Origin: Trichobilharzia regenti
Lineage: Eukaryota > Platyhelminthes > Trematoda > Strigeidida > Schistosomatidae
Assembly (NCBI GenBank): GCA_944472135.2
Contig: OX235268.1
Coordinates: 7,136,589 to 7,200,588, forward strand
Reading direction: 5' to 3'
Length of the DNA stretch: 64,000 nucleotides
Shown: in pieces, positions 46,357-57,572 of the stretch
Numbering within the stretch: position 1 is the stretch's first letter
How the letters are laid out: every line of letters starts with the position of its first letter
Notes under the pieces: generated by a model
The model's database searches: none
What the model saw: the letters and a program-made list of their open reading frames with translations, nothing else
What the model was told of the DNA's origin: nothing
Made by a program: the position numbers and the translations under genes

Positions 46357-47310
46357 CTCCCCGGCAAAAAAGGGATCCAACCCTTTTTTCCTTCACGACC
46401 AATCCACGTTGGCTTGGATGCCATTGCGAGAACCTGGGTCACACGGAAAGCTGAAATGGATAACAAACAGAAAAGCCAACACACCACAAGCATACCCACA
46501 GCACAATCTCACACATCGCTGACGACCTGCGCCTCCAGACAGAGACCTCCTCTTGACATCTTGCAACACAATCGCCACTTGCTAGAATGACTCTTGCAGA
46601 ATGCAACGTGACCATAGCACCAACTCATGATACTCTACGCACATCCTCTTATCTACTCACTACCAATTACCGCTGCAATCGCTTGTCACTCATTCTGACT
46701 CAGTTCTAGTAGCGGTGACGCATGCGAGCCTCAGTCGTTTACACTCTTTCTCCCCGGCGTGTTGGACCGCAGCTAACAATTATCTCCGTGTGCATTTCAT
46801 TCTCAGCAATAGCCTAACCTCCCCGGCGTATACGACGCATCTGCTGTCCTTAACATCAATCAATTCATTCACGGATGTAGAAGAGTGGACACAACTTTGG
46901 AAGTAATCACGACGAAAATTTTAACAAAATTACGCAATAACAACAAGATACGAAAACAACAAGTAAACACAATGAATCCAAAATACACCAATTGATATGA
47001 CACACCACACGTATATACAAATAGTACACAAAAACTCGCGGATCACATCTTGATGGAATTCCTTTGAAGAATCGCAGGACTTACACCAGTACGCCTACAA
47101 CCCTTCTCAGGTTGACGATTGTAATTTGTGGAATGTCCGGACGCAAACAGATTAACCAACAATTACGATAATTGGAACTCACACAATTATTTAACACAAA
47201 CATATGTACAATCAACACATAAAATGTTGTGGATTCTGGCACGACGAACTACCCTTGAAGAACTGTAGGACTTAAAGCAGTACGCCTACAACCCTTCTCA
47301 GGTTGACGCT
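46357..47310 (-). repeat. element E 3' non-coding region with hairpin repeats
   Basis: Two blocks with GTTGTAGGCGTACTG-type hairpins lie at about 47060-47116 and 47250-47312, about 195 bp apart (C has three). Next to the 3' LTR the inverted repeat AAAAAAGGG-ATCCAA-CCCTTTTTT (plus strand, about 46365-46390) forms a strong stem, as in C. Short frames on the plus strand repeat between copies only because the DNA does. Confidence 0.7.
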
Positions 47311-49266
47311 CTAGGTTGGAAAATCGTCGCAGAGTTCATTTGCTAACTTCCTTCTATGAGCTATATCCTCAAATCTGAACGGTAACACGCTCATTTCATT
47401 GTATCGTAGAACATAGATGACGAACAAACACACGAAGTATCTGGTCAACCAAGCGTAGGCACAGGGTAATTTACACCAAAGATGATAGCATTCAAATAGT
47501 AACTTGAAACTAGAAATGCCTTTATTCGTGCAAGTCAATTTAACAAATACTCTCTTGTTTACACTTGGCTTATCCTCACTAAACTGACCATTGATATTCG
47601 TCCTTTCAAACGAACTGATACTAGGATAGTCATTGCACAAGATACTTGAGTTGATGGGCGTCTGTTTCATTGTGGATGACAGCACCAACGACGACTGATT
47701 GATATCAGTTGATGAAGTTAGCGGTGGATCAAAAGCTGTTGTTGCTCGACTTTCAGAAAGTTGTCTACCTGAAAGACCACCACCACTGCTGTCTTTTACT
47801 ATCAGCTCAGGTTTAGCACTAGCATCTGATGATAGGTGGGCTACATGCTGATCACTTACACTGACGGTCTCACAAGTATGCATGCCTTCTGCAACTGCAT
47901 CTGCATTTATTTCTACTTCACGTTCAAGTTGTACAGAAACTTTGTTCAACTTAGCAGTAGTAGGCATATCCCTCATCTCATCATGATCAACCAAAGACAA
48001 CTGTGAAGTATCATGATCATTATCACGAATATTCAATTTACCGTCAACTTCATCATTTTCAAACTCTTTAATAACAGAAGTAGACAATTTGGGTTCCTCC
48101 TCGCAAATCCTAAAAGGTTTTATAACTTCACTCTGACTAGTAATACCTTGTAAACTTGTAGAGTCAGAACTCCACTCTGAAGCAGTAACTCTATTCTGTG
48201 ACACTCTATTCAACAATGGCTTACCAGTTGCAACTACAGACTTCTTGACCGCACCGTTATCGTCACACAATTCGGAGTCAGGCCTGGAGTTTACATTTAG
48301 CTTATCACTGAACTTGCTTACTGGTTCACAGTTCACCTTTGTACGCACTTCTTGCAAACGTGTAAAACACAACCGTGTTTGTCTTGCATCTTGTAACTTA
48401 TTTGTTGAGGATGTACTACGAAACCTGTTGCACTCACTAAGTTTATATGCATTACTAGACATCATGGAGCCTTCTCGATATCCACCTCTCTGAGGCCTAT
48501 TCGTCATCAATGATTGCGTTTTACCCTCAGACTGCTCTATTCTAGGGGTGAGATTCAATATACTGGCGAACTTGCTCATAGATTGATTGACACTAGTATT
48601 TACCAGTTTCAGGATATCATCAAACTTTGGCTCGATACCCTCATCCTCCATACGGGAGCTCATCTTCACCCACTTCCTTTGCAGTCGAGTAGGTAGACGT
48701 CTTGCTATTACTTCTAGTATAAAACTCGAGTTGAGGTTACTCATGCGATTCATCGAAATCATTCCATTCTTGTAAATTAGCAAATTATCTAAAAACTCAG
48801 TGAGTGCCTGGGAGTCATCCTGTAATTGACCACCATTACCCTTAACCGCCTCGAATAATTTCCCTGCAATCATCGAAGGTCTTCCAAACCTTTGACGTAA
48901 TATGCTCATAGCCTCGTAGTAGCCCTCTTTTGGCTTCATAAACTTACAGCACTGTATAGCTCTTGCAGCATCTCCAGTGCAATATCTCATCAAATACATT
49001 AACTTCAATTCATCATTTAATAAAAAACCACTCAAAATGATCTCAAACTCCTTTACAAATTGTAAATAATCAGTCGGGTTTCCATCAAAACACCGTGGTT
49101 CAAATTTAGGGAGTTTGATGTTCTTATTATCCCTGAACGGCGAAACAGTAACATCAACCATGTCATGCTTAACATCAGACACATCGTTACAATTAACAGA
49201 CAAGTCACAATGACTTACTTTCCTGTTTGCATCCAAGACACTCTGTCCCTTCTTTGACCCAGGCAT
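47311..49266 (-). CDS. intact BEL/Pao-like Gag protein with C-terminal membrane segment
   Basis: 651 aa, start MPGSKKGQSV. Residues about 51-235 form a helical Gag domain like DUF1759 of BEL/Pao elements: KLPKFEPRCFDGNPTDYLQF, MYLMRYCTGDAARAIQCC, AMSILRQRFGRPSMIAGKLF, and a region ending KFDDILKLVNTSVNQS. Residues about 240-570 are polar, acidic and Ser/Thr-rich with no zinc knuckle. Residues about 575-622 are Cys- and aromatic-rich, and 605-621 (AWLTRYFVCLFVIYVL) look like a single transmembrane helix, followed by a 29-residue tail ending DDFPT. No signal peptide is visible, so a tail-anchored topology is plausible. Only intact copy of three in the window (C and D are broken). A domesticated host gene is less likely, because fresh LTRs flank it. 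Confidence 0.88.
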   Translation of the reverse strand: MPGSKKGQSVLDANRKVSHCDLSVNCNDVSDVKHDMVDVTVSPFRDNKNIKLPKFEPRCFDGNPTDYLQFVKEFEIILSGFLLNDELKLMYLMRYCTGDAARAIQCCKFMKPKEGYYEAMSILRQRFGRPSMIAGKLFEAVKGNGGQLQDDSQALTEFLDNLLIYKNGMISMNRMSNLNSSFILEVIARRLPTRLQRKWVKMSSRMEDEGIEPKFDDILKLVNTSVNQSMSKFASILNLTPRIEQSEGKTQSLMTNRPQRGGYREGSMMSSNAYKLSECNRFRSTSSTNKLQDARQTRLCFTRLQEVRTKVNCEPVSKFSDKLNVNSRPDSELCDDNGAVKKSVVATGKPLLNRVSQNRVTASEWSSDSTSLQGITSQSEVIKPFRICEEEPKLSTSVIKEFENDEVDGKLNIRDNDHDTSQLSLVDHDEMRDMPTTAKLNKVSVQLEREVEINADAVAEGMHTCETVSVSDQHVAHLSSDASAKPELIVKDSSGGGLSGRQLSESRATTAFDPPLTSSTDINQSSLVLSSTMKQTPINSSILCNDYPSISSFERTNINGQFSEDKPSVNKRVFVKLTCTNKGISSFKLLFECYHLWCKLPCAYAWLTRYFVCLFVIYVLRYNEMSVLPFRFEDIAHRRKLANELCDDFPT

Positions 49267-49410
49267 TGTTGAACTTGACCCAATTCCAAAAACGTTCCAG
49301 ACATTGCTTGTTCAAAGAGGACTTGACCGGCACCAGGAAAAATGAACGGCGACTATCCAAACTTTCACCAACTGTCTGAATCCGCCAGATCTGTTTCTAT
49401 CGTCAGAAAC

Positions 49411-49768
49411 TGTCAGTCACGTCTCATAAACCGTTAATGCCCAGTTCTTGCTACGCTCGGGCCCACGCTGTTCCTTGAAGTTTTCAGAAACACTTAGTTA
49501 TAAAGGACGAAAAAACCAAAACACCGATTGGCCGCTTGAGATTTCTTTATTGTTACACCAACATATAAAAGGAATAAGCGAACTAAGGTCTGAAAACAAA
49601 TATTACAATAATAAATCATAAGATTACTTCTGACGATGTTTCACTCTTCTTTCTGAACAGCGACCGATGAGACGATGACTGTCGTATTGATGCCTCCGCG
49701 AAAATTGGGGAAGTTGATTTTGAGCAAACAACCAAGAATTGATCGTTCAATCTTCAACTCCATTGACA
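49411..49768 (-). repeat. element E 5' LTR
   Basis: 358 bp, minus strand TGTCAATGG ... GTGACTGACA. Followed by the hairpin leader GTTTCT-GACGAT-AGAAAC and, about 145 bp on, the gag start codon. Confidence 0.93.
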
Positions 49769-49840
49769 CGATGATTGTACACATGTTTTCCTGCCTTATG
49801 ATGCTGTGAGTAAATCCCTACAACATGTATGCTTGTAGAA
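49769..49840 (+). pseudogene. pol: continuation of old Gypsy element I after E
   Basis: Reads DDCTHVFLPYDAVSKSLQ, matching the integrase C-terminal block [16 protein letters not shown] of G. A stop follows soon. This confirms that E (and H before it) landed inside element I. No 3' LTR of I could be recognised downstream. Confidence 0.6.
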
Positions 49841-51560
49841 AAGAATTTAGTCCACATAAATTAATATACACACGAATCACAGTTATTTGGAAAGTTATAA
49901 TTATCCTGAAATACACAAATATAGACATACAGAATCGTAGGGATGATGTAGTCCATTTCTCGGCTATACAGATACTCACTACTCGTAAGAGATACTAACT
50001 GCCGGTCGGTACTTGCGGAGAGAAAAGCAGATTGAATCAAAGGGTCCGAATGTGGATGTACGGGTCCAGCACGAGCCAGAGTTGATCGGCAAATGCGGAA
50101 AGTGAGAAGCTGAAGAAGGAAAAAGTGTCGTCCTCATTGCGTGCGGAACCAGGTAGTGTTCTTATTCAGTCTCAAAAAACAACCATGATTTGCTGTGGAT
50201 TCATTGCTTTTACTATTTTACGCTGAACGTATAAATTTATATTTTCCTGCCACCACACCTACCCTCCACGTCTGCCTCCTCCAAACATCTCCACTGAAAC
50301 TATTCCCAATCCAGGTTCCACTACTGGACCTCCGGTGATTCATGGTAATTCTCCTACTACCTAGAGTAAAGCCGCTGTGACACGCGGAATTCGGCGTTTA
50401 CACTGACCCAATAGGTACACCGAATATGTTCACTAACGATTCCACACATAGCATCACTTAATTGTTCTTATTTCTTTCAACAATTTATGTTAGTGATTTT
50501 TCGCTATATTTACTCTACTTGGTTTCATTTGTGTATGAAAGTCGTACGCGTGGGCCATGCAGGTGGTTAGGTGATTTACGATAAACAACTTTTAAAGCTC
50601 TGTAAGAGTCAACGTGATATCAAGTATGTAGCTCAATATTAGCTTATCTAGTTTATATTGGACATCGAATCGACTCAAACAAAACTTTTAAAGTTTTTTA
50701 TTGCATAACACCCAACCTGCCTCATGGTCTACGAGTATGACTTTTACATACAGAAGAGGCAATCGGAATTTATCTGAACAAGCCAAATCTATGTGTTCAA
50801 AAGAAATTTGTACAGTGCCTTTCTTTGCCATGGCCAGCTATATAATATGTATTAAGTTTTTAAAAACGATTTTTTCCCTCCCCTCACTATCTTTTAGCTT
50901 CGTTAATTTTACAATTCTAGCTCATTCAGTTAACTTGTTTGTATTTTACTTAACTCTTCTGAGTCATCCTATTCTTTATGGAGTCCTCAAAAATAAACTT
51001 ATCCAATTTTTACTACTATGTAAGAAATGAACATATTGTACATCACTTTGTTTTAACCATAAACTCTGTACTTTGAACTTTACCTCGGGTTTTGAATAAA
51101 TATATAGTTCTGACTCCGACTCCTCGTCTTCTCCACCGTCTCAACTGCTGTCAATCAATTTTAATCACCTGCTTTCTATCTCAAATTTTTGCAGGAGCAC
51201 CGTAGTTTCTTCCTACGTACTTTGGTCGACCTCCGGCAACGTCAGCATTGGGGAATTAGTACTGGAGCAGTCTTCCCGCAGCGCCTCTGGAGTCTATTAC
51301 GTTTATTGTGGATTTTGGATCTTTGTAAACCCAAGTAACGAAACTTTAATATATTCTTCCCGTAACTAAACTGATTTGGTATTCTATTTGAATTTGGGTA
51401 ACTAAGCTAACAGAGTAAAAGGTCCACCACACCTTCACCCCCTAATATACCCAAAACTGACTAAGTGAAATAACCGCTTGATTGGTAAGATATTTTGATG
51501 GAAAAAACTATATATTAGTCTAGAGCCAATGATCAGGAACTAATTGAAAAGGAATTCATA
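49841..51560. other. stretch without supported genes
   Basis: Unique-looking AT-rich sequence. The open frame at 50701-51030 has no motif, low complexity and no support as a gene. Confidence 0.55.
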
Positions 51561-51678
51561 TTTCTTCGTTCAATCTGTTGTTTGTCTTGATAAAGAGAGG
51601 AAGACGAAATTTGCAGTATAAAATATCATCATTCTATTTCACAGGTTCTCATCAGCTGCACACAACTACCTGAAATCA

Positions 51679-52557
51679 CAATGGTTATATAGATGATAAG
51701 AACATACTTCAATGTTTAAGTGGTAGTAGAGAAGAGATACTGTAAAATTGACCCATTCAAAATGAAAACATTACAATTTTTTAGTTTACGATTTTATCGC
51801 CAATTTATACGCTTTTAAAGTTGAAAAGAGGGAGAGGGGTAAGGCAGAAAACAGACAAAATTAACAGAACAGTGTTAGGTTGTTGGTTTACACAGTAACT
51901 CACAAACAATAAACGACTACTGTTTATAAGATTGGGATTTACTCAGTGAGTTGAGATCACTGAATTAGATGACTAATTAATGTAATCAAGATTCAGTTAC
52001 CAAGGCAGTGAGAAGTTAATCACACTCTCTTTCTGTATGCATAAGTCTTGTTTAAATCGACTGAATGCGATCGGTTCGGCAAATCGTAGTAAATTTGCTG
52101 TCCTTTGTCGATTTAATATTTTGAAGGACTTAAAAATCTTTACGAGATGACCATTATCAACAAGATGTTTGGTAATTGCACTCTGAGAATATTTGCTTCC
52201 TTTCAAACACAAGTTTCTTGGAATATGTTCAAAAGACCGGATAGAAGGCCTTCTTTCCATCCTTCCAATGTACTTGCTCCCTGAAGTGCACGTAAATTCA
52301 TAGACGCAGTTGGCTATGACATCAACAGGGTATTTATCCTCCAGTTTTGAGTGACATATAGGAGAAGTAGTGCTGTATAGTGTTTTCTGTTTTACCCCCT
52401 CCCCAATCTTTTCTACTTTGAAAGCGTATAAATTGATGATGAAAACTTAAACTAAAAATTGTAATGTTTTCATTTTTGGGTGCGTCACTTTTATAGTATT
52501 TCTTCTCTACTACCACTTAAACATTAAAGTATGTTATTATCATTTATATAACCATTG
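51679..52557. mobile_element. third PLE remnant with inverted arms
   Basis: Arms 51679-51853 and 52381-52557 are diverged reverse complements (about 176 bp). Between them the minus strand encodes a PLE C-terminal GIY-YIG domain. In both arms the sequence is the linker before the endonuclease (IYAFKVEK ...), so the two pieces face each other as in the other two PLE copies. A possible degraded hammerhead with stem GTCTT/AAGAC followed by GAAA lies just outside at about 51584-51612 on the plus strand. Confidence 0.7.
51997..52470 (-). pseudogene. GIY-YIG endonuclease domain of a Penelope-like element
   Basis: Minus-strand reading gives YAFKVEKIGEGVKQKTLY, CHSKLEDKYPVDVIANC, CVYEFTCTSGSKYIGR, HIPRNLCLKGSKYSQSAI, KHLVDNGHLVKIFKSFKIL and a terminal LCIQKESVINFSLPW with a stop at 51997. 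The order YEF...YIGR, S-S-A-I, H-x-x-D-x-G-H is that of PLE endonucleases. The RT domain is missing. The family differs from the PLEs at 1487-5768 and 57573-59009. Confidence 0.75.
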
Positions 52558-52559
52558 TA

Positions 52560-53865
52560 TTTTCAAGTAGTCTACAGTTTACTTGGCAAATGGTAGATAT
52601 ATTTGTCAATCTAGCCAAACTATTACAATACTTTTGTGACAAACAGCAACGCTGCCATTCATAGATAATAAATTTTGGGGATACACAAAGAAATGTAACA
52701 CCATTTCCATGAAGTATCAGCATTGACAAGTATCTGATCACACGCCACTCTAGTACAATATTGGTCAAGACATCTCACTGAAGCTCCGAAATTTATATCT
52801 GACTGTGAGTCACTAGCAGGTAGTGGATTAATTTTGATGTCCTGATTTGTATAAAACTAAATAATCTGAAAGCATTGTCAGTTGTAAATCCACATATGTT
52901 AGAAAACCAGTCATTGATAAATGAAGAACACTGAATGACGACTGCCTTGTTTCGATTTCAGTCTGTGAATAGTCAAGTTTAGAATCAACAGGGGATTGAA
53001 GTTTGTTAAGTGAATCTCTTTTTCGTATTAAATGTGATGTTTTAAGCTGACTGTCAATTTCTTGTGCTTCCTAAAGCCTAAAGATAACTGAGAGTAGAAC
53101 CGAATGCGAGGTGTTATTTTCTACAAGAATGAAACTCGTTTGAATTCTCCTAAAAATAATTTTAGTAATATATAAGTATCGGTTCGATCACTTGAAAACA
53201 TACCTTGGCTTCTGTTGTCACATTTGGCATCACTGCCTGCCAACAAATGGAAAGCCTATGCCTTGCAGTTTTTGAAGGAGGGATATGAATCTTCGAGTAG
53301 GACTTAGAGGCTGTTTTGCAATTGAGCGACGTTCAGGATCCGTCAGCGATGAGGCTGTTACTGGGAACGCTGCTGGGAGGTCAAACGAAAACAGCATATG
53401 ATAGTATGAGGCGGAACAATAGCAAATACTTACCAGGGGCATGCAAACTGCTTCCAAAGCGAGTAGGACCATATAGGTCACTGCAAGACGCAGTCACGTA
53501 TATACCATCAGAAATGCAAACAAAGAGAAGCAGGTGAACATCAGCCAGCTCCAGAAAGGGATGAAGCGAGACAAGCGAGCAAGCGAGCAAAGACGTCAGG
53601 ACCGAGAAGATCGAACCGACTTCAGTCTAAACTGTTTAACGGGGGAACAAGTGTGGTGGGTGGTGTGATACGGACAATGTGTGCCAACGGAATATTATTT
53701 TCACCTATTTCAAAAGTTCAATTCGGCATTAGCAAGAGAATACGATATATAACAATTGGAACATTCTATTACATGTCGTTTAATGTAAACCAAAATCACA
53801 TGCTAAGTGATTGGTTAACGAATAGAAAATATATATATATATATATGCATGCATCAACAGCCTTT
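52560..53865. other. stretch without supported genes
   Basis: No coding or RNA feature could be supported. A short perfect TA dinucleotide run lies at about 53829-53846. Confidence 0.5.
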
Positions 53866-54062
53866 ATTTATTTTTTTTATTTTTGATTACAGCTTGATTC
53901 CACACCGTATTTTTGGTACAAGTATGGAATTTTCAGCGTGGATATCGGTAGCCCACATTTCGCAGGTCGACCATAGATATCAGGTGTGCGTCGGCGAGGG
54001 CTCGAACCCCGGGCCATATGCATGGTCGATGAGAGTCCTAACCACTGTGCCACCGACGCACA
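53866..54062 (-). repeat. tRNA-derived SINE with a different tail (SINE3)
   Basis: Minus strand: head GTCGGTGGCACAGTGGTTAG (A box) and GGGTTCGAGCCC (B box), almost the same head as SINE1. The body after the head is unrelated to SINE1 and ends in an A/T-rich tail (AAAAATAAAAAAAATAAAT). It probably represents another subfamily sharing the head module. Confidence 0.65.
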
Positions 54063-54442
54063 ATGTTCAATGAAAAAATCTACCTTGGCTTCCGTGTTTT
54101 GCCTTCTAATGTTACAGGCTCATAAGATATTCAGAGATTATGACTAGAAATCGAGTATATGAACACATATATGTAGAACAGAAAGAAGCATGGGATGTTC
54201 GGATAAAATTTATTCATAATACCTGCCTCATTATTTGTTTGTTTTTCTTATCCTCAATAACATTACGTTAAGAATGAATTAAAGTTTCGATATTATAACC
54301 AAGGGAGTGAAAACTGATCATTTGTATAGAAAGTCAATAAAATTTAGCGAATTTTGCTATAATTTGGATTCCTCAGCTAACCCTGTACAGCGATAACCTC
54401 CTTTAATAGCATTTCAACTTTGTATGGTGTTAACTTTTCTAT

Positions 54443-54676
54443 ATTTTTATTCCTTTACGTTCCTAGTGGAACATAGGAAGCTTCAAGCTAGAGGTTTGAA
54501 GTTTCGGCAGCAGTGGTGTTTACTTTTACGGAGTAGGGTTGCTAGCCTCACGCCATCCAACCTTCCCTCTTTACCACTGGGCTTACTACCAGCTTCGTGA
54601 TGATTAGGGTACGTTGGTGGCCGGGGCTCGAACCCTGGGCTTAATGAAGTGTCCTACTGCGGAACAACCGACACTC
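54443..54676 (-). repeat. tRNA-derived SINE (SINE4)
   Basis: Minus-strand copy of the SINE1 family. The 3' end GTTCCACTAGGAACGTAAAGG precedes an A-rich tail, a hairpin CTCTAGCTTGAAG is present, and a B-box-like GGGTTCGAGCCCC lies at about 54625-54638. The A box is degraded. Confidence 0.68.
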
Positions 54677-55353
54677 ATTACACTAAGCTTTCTTTTAATA
54701 TAATATATGCTCTTTAAATAGAGCCCCTCAGCATTTCATTCAGGTATATACACTGTTTGAATATGTCTGTTCCCAATTCAAAGTTAGACGTACTCAAAAC
54801 GTTTCTATCCCACGTGAAACTCTTGGTTGTGATGATGCAAATTCAACTGTGAATCAGCCTTCACTTTGATCCCAAATGTGGGTTGTAGGTTGACACAAGT
54901 CACCTGTAGTGTACGATCACGTTTACACCAGGCAATCCCATTGGATGCTGAGTATTCTATCTCGCACAGATTATTCACATATTTAAAAACGGATCATTTA
55001 AGAAGTAAAATGAATCAAAGCCTACATACTACTGCTACTATTACTAACAAAAACAATATCAGTAGTATCCATGTGTAGAAGGCAAGTAGAAATCCTCTGA
55101 TGACAATTAATTATCAAGATAATTTGGATATCTTTTGTCATCTATTTCTTTTAAAGTATGCTGTGAATCAAGTTTTTGCGCAATTTTCAAAATTCGCATT
55201 GAAATATACTACACCTGCTACCACGACTAATAGTAGTGCTACTAAGATATTAGATCAACTTAAACAAAAACAATTGAAACCGATATTATCCTCGTTGGCT
55301 GAAGTGAGTTCGTTGAAAAATTCATTAATTATTATCATTATTTATTGTGTATA

Positions 55354-55481
55354 TTTATTGACTGCATGGAAGATTTCCTCATGAGCTGTGACATTAATTA
55401 GAGAACTAACCACTGGAAGACCAGCTGGGAGTACTGGATAGCTGTTTCGTCCTAGTTTGAGACTCTTCACCAGTAGTTTGT
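55354..55481 (-). repeat. 3' part of a hammerhead-type SINE (SINE6)
   Basis: On the minus strand CTGGTGAAGAGTCTC, AAACTAGGACGAAAC (55444-55473) resembles the hammerhead core of schistosome SM-alpha repeats with one core change (CTGGTGA). Then come CCAGTACTCCCAGCTGG and GCTCATGAGGAAATCTTCC, also seen at 60060-60190 and 60365-60480. The tRNA head is missing; SINE5 lies directly upstream. Confidence 0.6.
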
Positions 55482-55690
55482 TTTTTGTTCTTTTACCTTC
55501 CTAGTGGAACATAGGAAGCTTCAAGCTAGAGACTTGAAGTTTCAGTAGCAGTGGTGCTTATTTTATTTTTACGTGATGGGGTTGTTAGCCTCATGCTCAA
55601 GCTTTTCTCTTTACTAGTCTTATTATTGGCCTGGCGGGGTAAAGGAGTCCATTGGACGGCGACCTACCATTGAGCCACTGACGCACCGGT
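55482..55690 (-). repeat. tRNA-derived SINE (SINE5)
   Basis: Minus-strand SINE1-family member with tail GTTCCACTAGGAAGGTAAAAG and hairpin AGCTTGAAGC. The head reads CGTCAGTGGCTCAATGGTAG, an A-box-like sequence. The B box is lost by a deletion of about 20 bp. Confidence 0.65.
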
Positions 55691-56211
55691 GTTGATTTAG
55701 AAAAGTGAAATACATGTTACTCATGCAGTGGTACTTTATTTTCTGAAACACAACACCCACTGAATTAAAAAAAATCGATTCTAAAGGTCTCACAAAAATT
55801 CATACAGTGATGTCAATATTGAATTACTTGCGATATTTCTTTAGAACAATAAAATGCTCATTGAGACGATGAAATCTGAAGATAGTAATGTCAATGTTTT
55901 TTTTTAATCACCGAATCGTTTTCACGCACACACGACTGGTTCAATTCTAAATGCATCTAAATCAGCTCAGATTTCATCTCAGGCCTCATCTTTTCGAAAA
56001 TTGCTTGACAATATATATGATTCACCCTTTGAGGACAAATTCAACAGCACTTCAACTAAACTCTGTCTCCCGCGCGAGCGCGCTTAAAATACTTGACTGA
56101 ATATATTCCTTACATAGAATTATCGTCTTCGGTATATTTCAAACATCTTGAATGCTGAATCTGGGATGCCTGACTGAAGTTTACTCCAGTTCACAGATTA
56201 GTTGATCATTA
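55691..56211. other. stretch without supported features
   Basis: AT-rich, no frame or repeat recognised. Confidence 0.5.
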
Positions 56212-57572
56212 TTATTATTATTGTATCCTTTAGTTACTAGAGGAACATAGGGCTTCAGTTGCGCACCTCCATTGCCTTCTGTTTTCTGACAACTTTTTCA
56301 CCCCGCTCCAGGTCTGTCCACATGCTTTCATCTCCTCCTCGCATGACCTCCTCCAAGTCACCCTTGCAATGACGACCAACTCGCCGCCTCCCTTTCGGGT
56401 TCAACTCGAGGGCTAGTCTAGTGATGTCACTCACTTGATGGTTTCCTTAGCGTATGGCCAATCCATCTCCATTTCTTCCTGCCTATTTGTTTCACAATCG
56501 GTTCCTGATTGGTTCACTCAAAGCCAGAGATCCCTGTTGCTGATCTTTTCTGACAGGCCATCTGATCTTGAGTATTGAGCGAAGACAACTGTTAATGAAG
56601 GTCTGAAGTTAGTTTGAGATGCTCTTTATGACTCGCCAAGTCTCTGATCCGTATAGTAGCACTCTCTTTACATTGGAGTTGAAAATCCGGATCTTATTTT
56701 TGATGCTGAGTGCTGTTGACCTCCACACACATTTGAGAGTAATGAAAGCTTGTCTTGCTTTTCCGATTCTGGCTTTGATATCCTCGTCAGTTCCTCCTGT
56801 AGTTGAAACGATGCTTCCCAGGCAAGTGGGTGAAGGAGGTTGTTTCTTGCAGGTTCCTCTCATTTATGCTGATTGTTGTCTGTTGTTGTCTCTGTGGCTG
56901 TTGATGTTGGCCAGGAATCTTCATCACCTCTGTTTTATCTATGTTCACGTGAAGTCCTATCTTTGATGCTTCTTCTACCAACTTGTTACTTTTCACTTGC
57001 ATATCTTCCAGTTTGTGGGAAATCAGACATATATCATCGGCGAAGTCCAGACCCTCCAAGTCTTTTGTGTGAGTCCATTTTATGCCCGTTCCCTCGTTAG
57101 TTGCCGTTGTCTGTCGCATCATCCAATCTACTGCAATCAGGAAGATCATTGGTGATAGTAGACAGCCCTGCCTTACTCCCGTCCTCACTTCAAAGGCTTC
57201 CGTAAGTTTCCCGTTGTGGATTACTTGGCATGCAGCATTGTCGTATAGCTGTTGGGTGAGATGTATAATTGTCGATGGGACCCCGTAGTAGCGAACTAGT
57301 TGCCAAATCACCTCTCGATCGACGCTGTCGAATGCTTTTTCAAAGTCGATGAAGTTGAGATAGAGAGGTGACTGTCATTCTAAGCTTTGTTTGATGATGA
57401 TCCGTAGAGTGGCGATTTCATCAATACATGATTTGTTTCTCCTGAATCCGGCCTGTTCCGGACGAAGTTTTTCATCTAGGTTGGCTTGTTTGATTCTCTC
57501 CAGGATGATGCGACTTAGTGTCTTGCATGGAATGGACAGAAGCATAATTCCACGCCAGGTTTTACATTGACT
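56212..57572 (-). pseudogene. RTE-like non-LTR retrotransposon, copy S2
   Basis: Minus strand, 5'-truncated at 57572. RT blocks in order: TWRGIMLLSIPCKTLSRIIL, RPEQAGFRRNKSCIDEIATL, FIDFEKAFDSVDREVIW, VRTGVRQGCLLSPMIFLI and GLDFADDICLISHKLEDMQ (catalytic FADD). An in-frame TGA replaces the usual Trp between IKQSLE and SPLYLNF (about 57373), and a frameshift occurs near 56864 before RIGKARQAFITLKCVW. The 3' end, with GAAGCCCTATGTTCC and an ATT/AAT-repeat tail, is at 56212-56262. It is dead by nonsense and frameshift. Its 5' end joins PLE sequence in frame. Confidence 0.85.

Larger units (their letters stand above)
45999..49768 (-). mobile_element. BEL-like gag-only LTR element E, complete, young
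   Basis: 5' LTR 49411-49768 and 3' LTR 45999-46356, both 358 bp with two differences in my reading. Flanking pentamers CGCTG (45994-45998) and CGATG (49769-49773) are a likely target duplication with one change. The only gene is an intact 651-codon Gag-like frame, followed by about 950 bp of non-coding sequence with hairpin repeats and a short polypurine GGGGAG next to the 3' LTR. There is no protease, RT or integrase, so it must be mobilised in trans, presumably by a BEL/Pao element elsewhere. Confidence 0.92.

Noticed and set aside
50701..51030. 109-aa plus-strand frame in unique sequence
   Set aside because: Low complexity and hydrophobic runs as expected from AT-rich DNA; no motif, promoter or splice evidence.
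53316..54073. Cluster of short open frames
   Set aside because: No domain; the last one is partly a SINE head.
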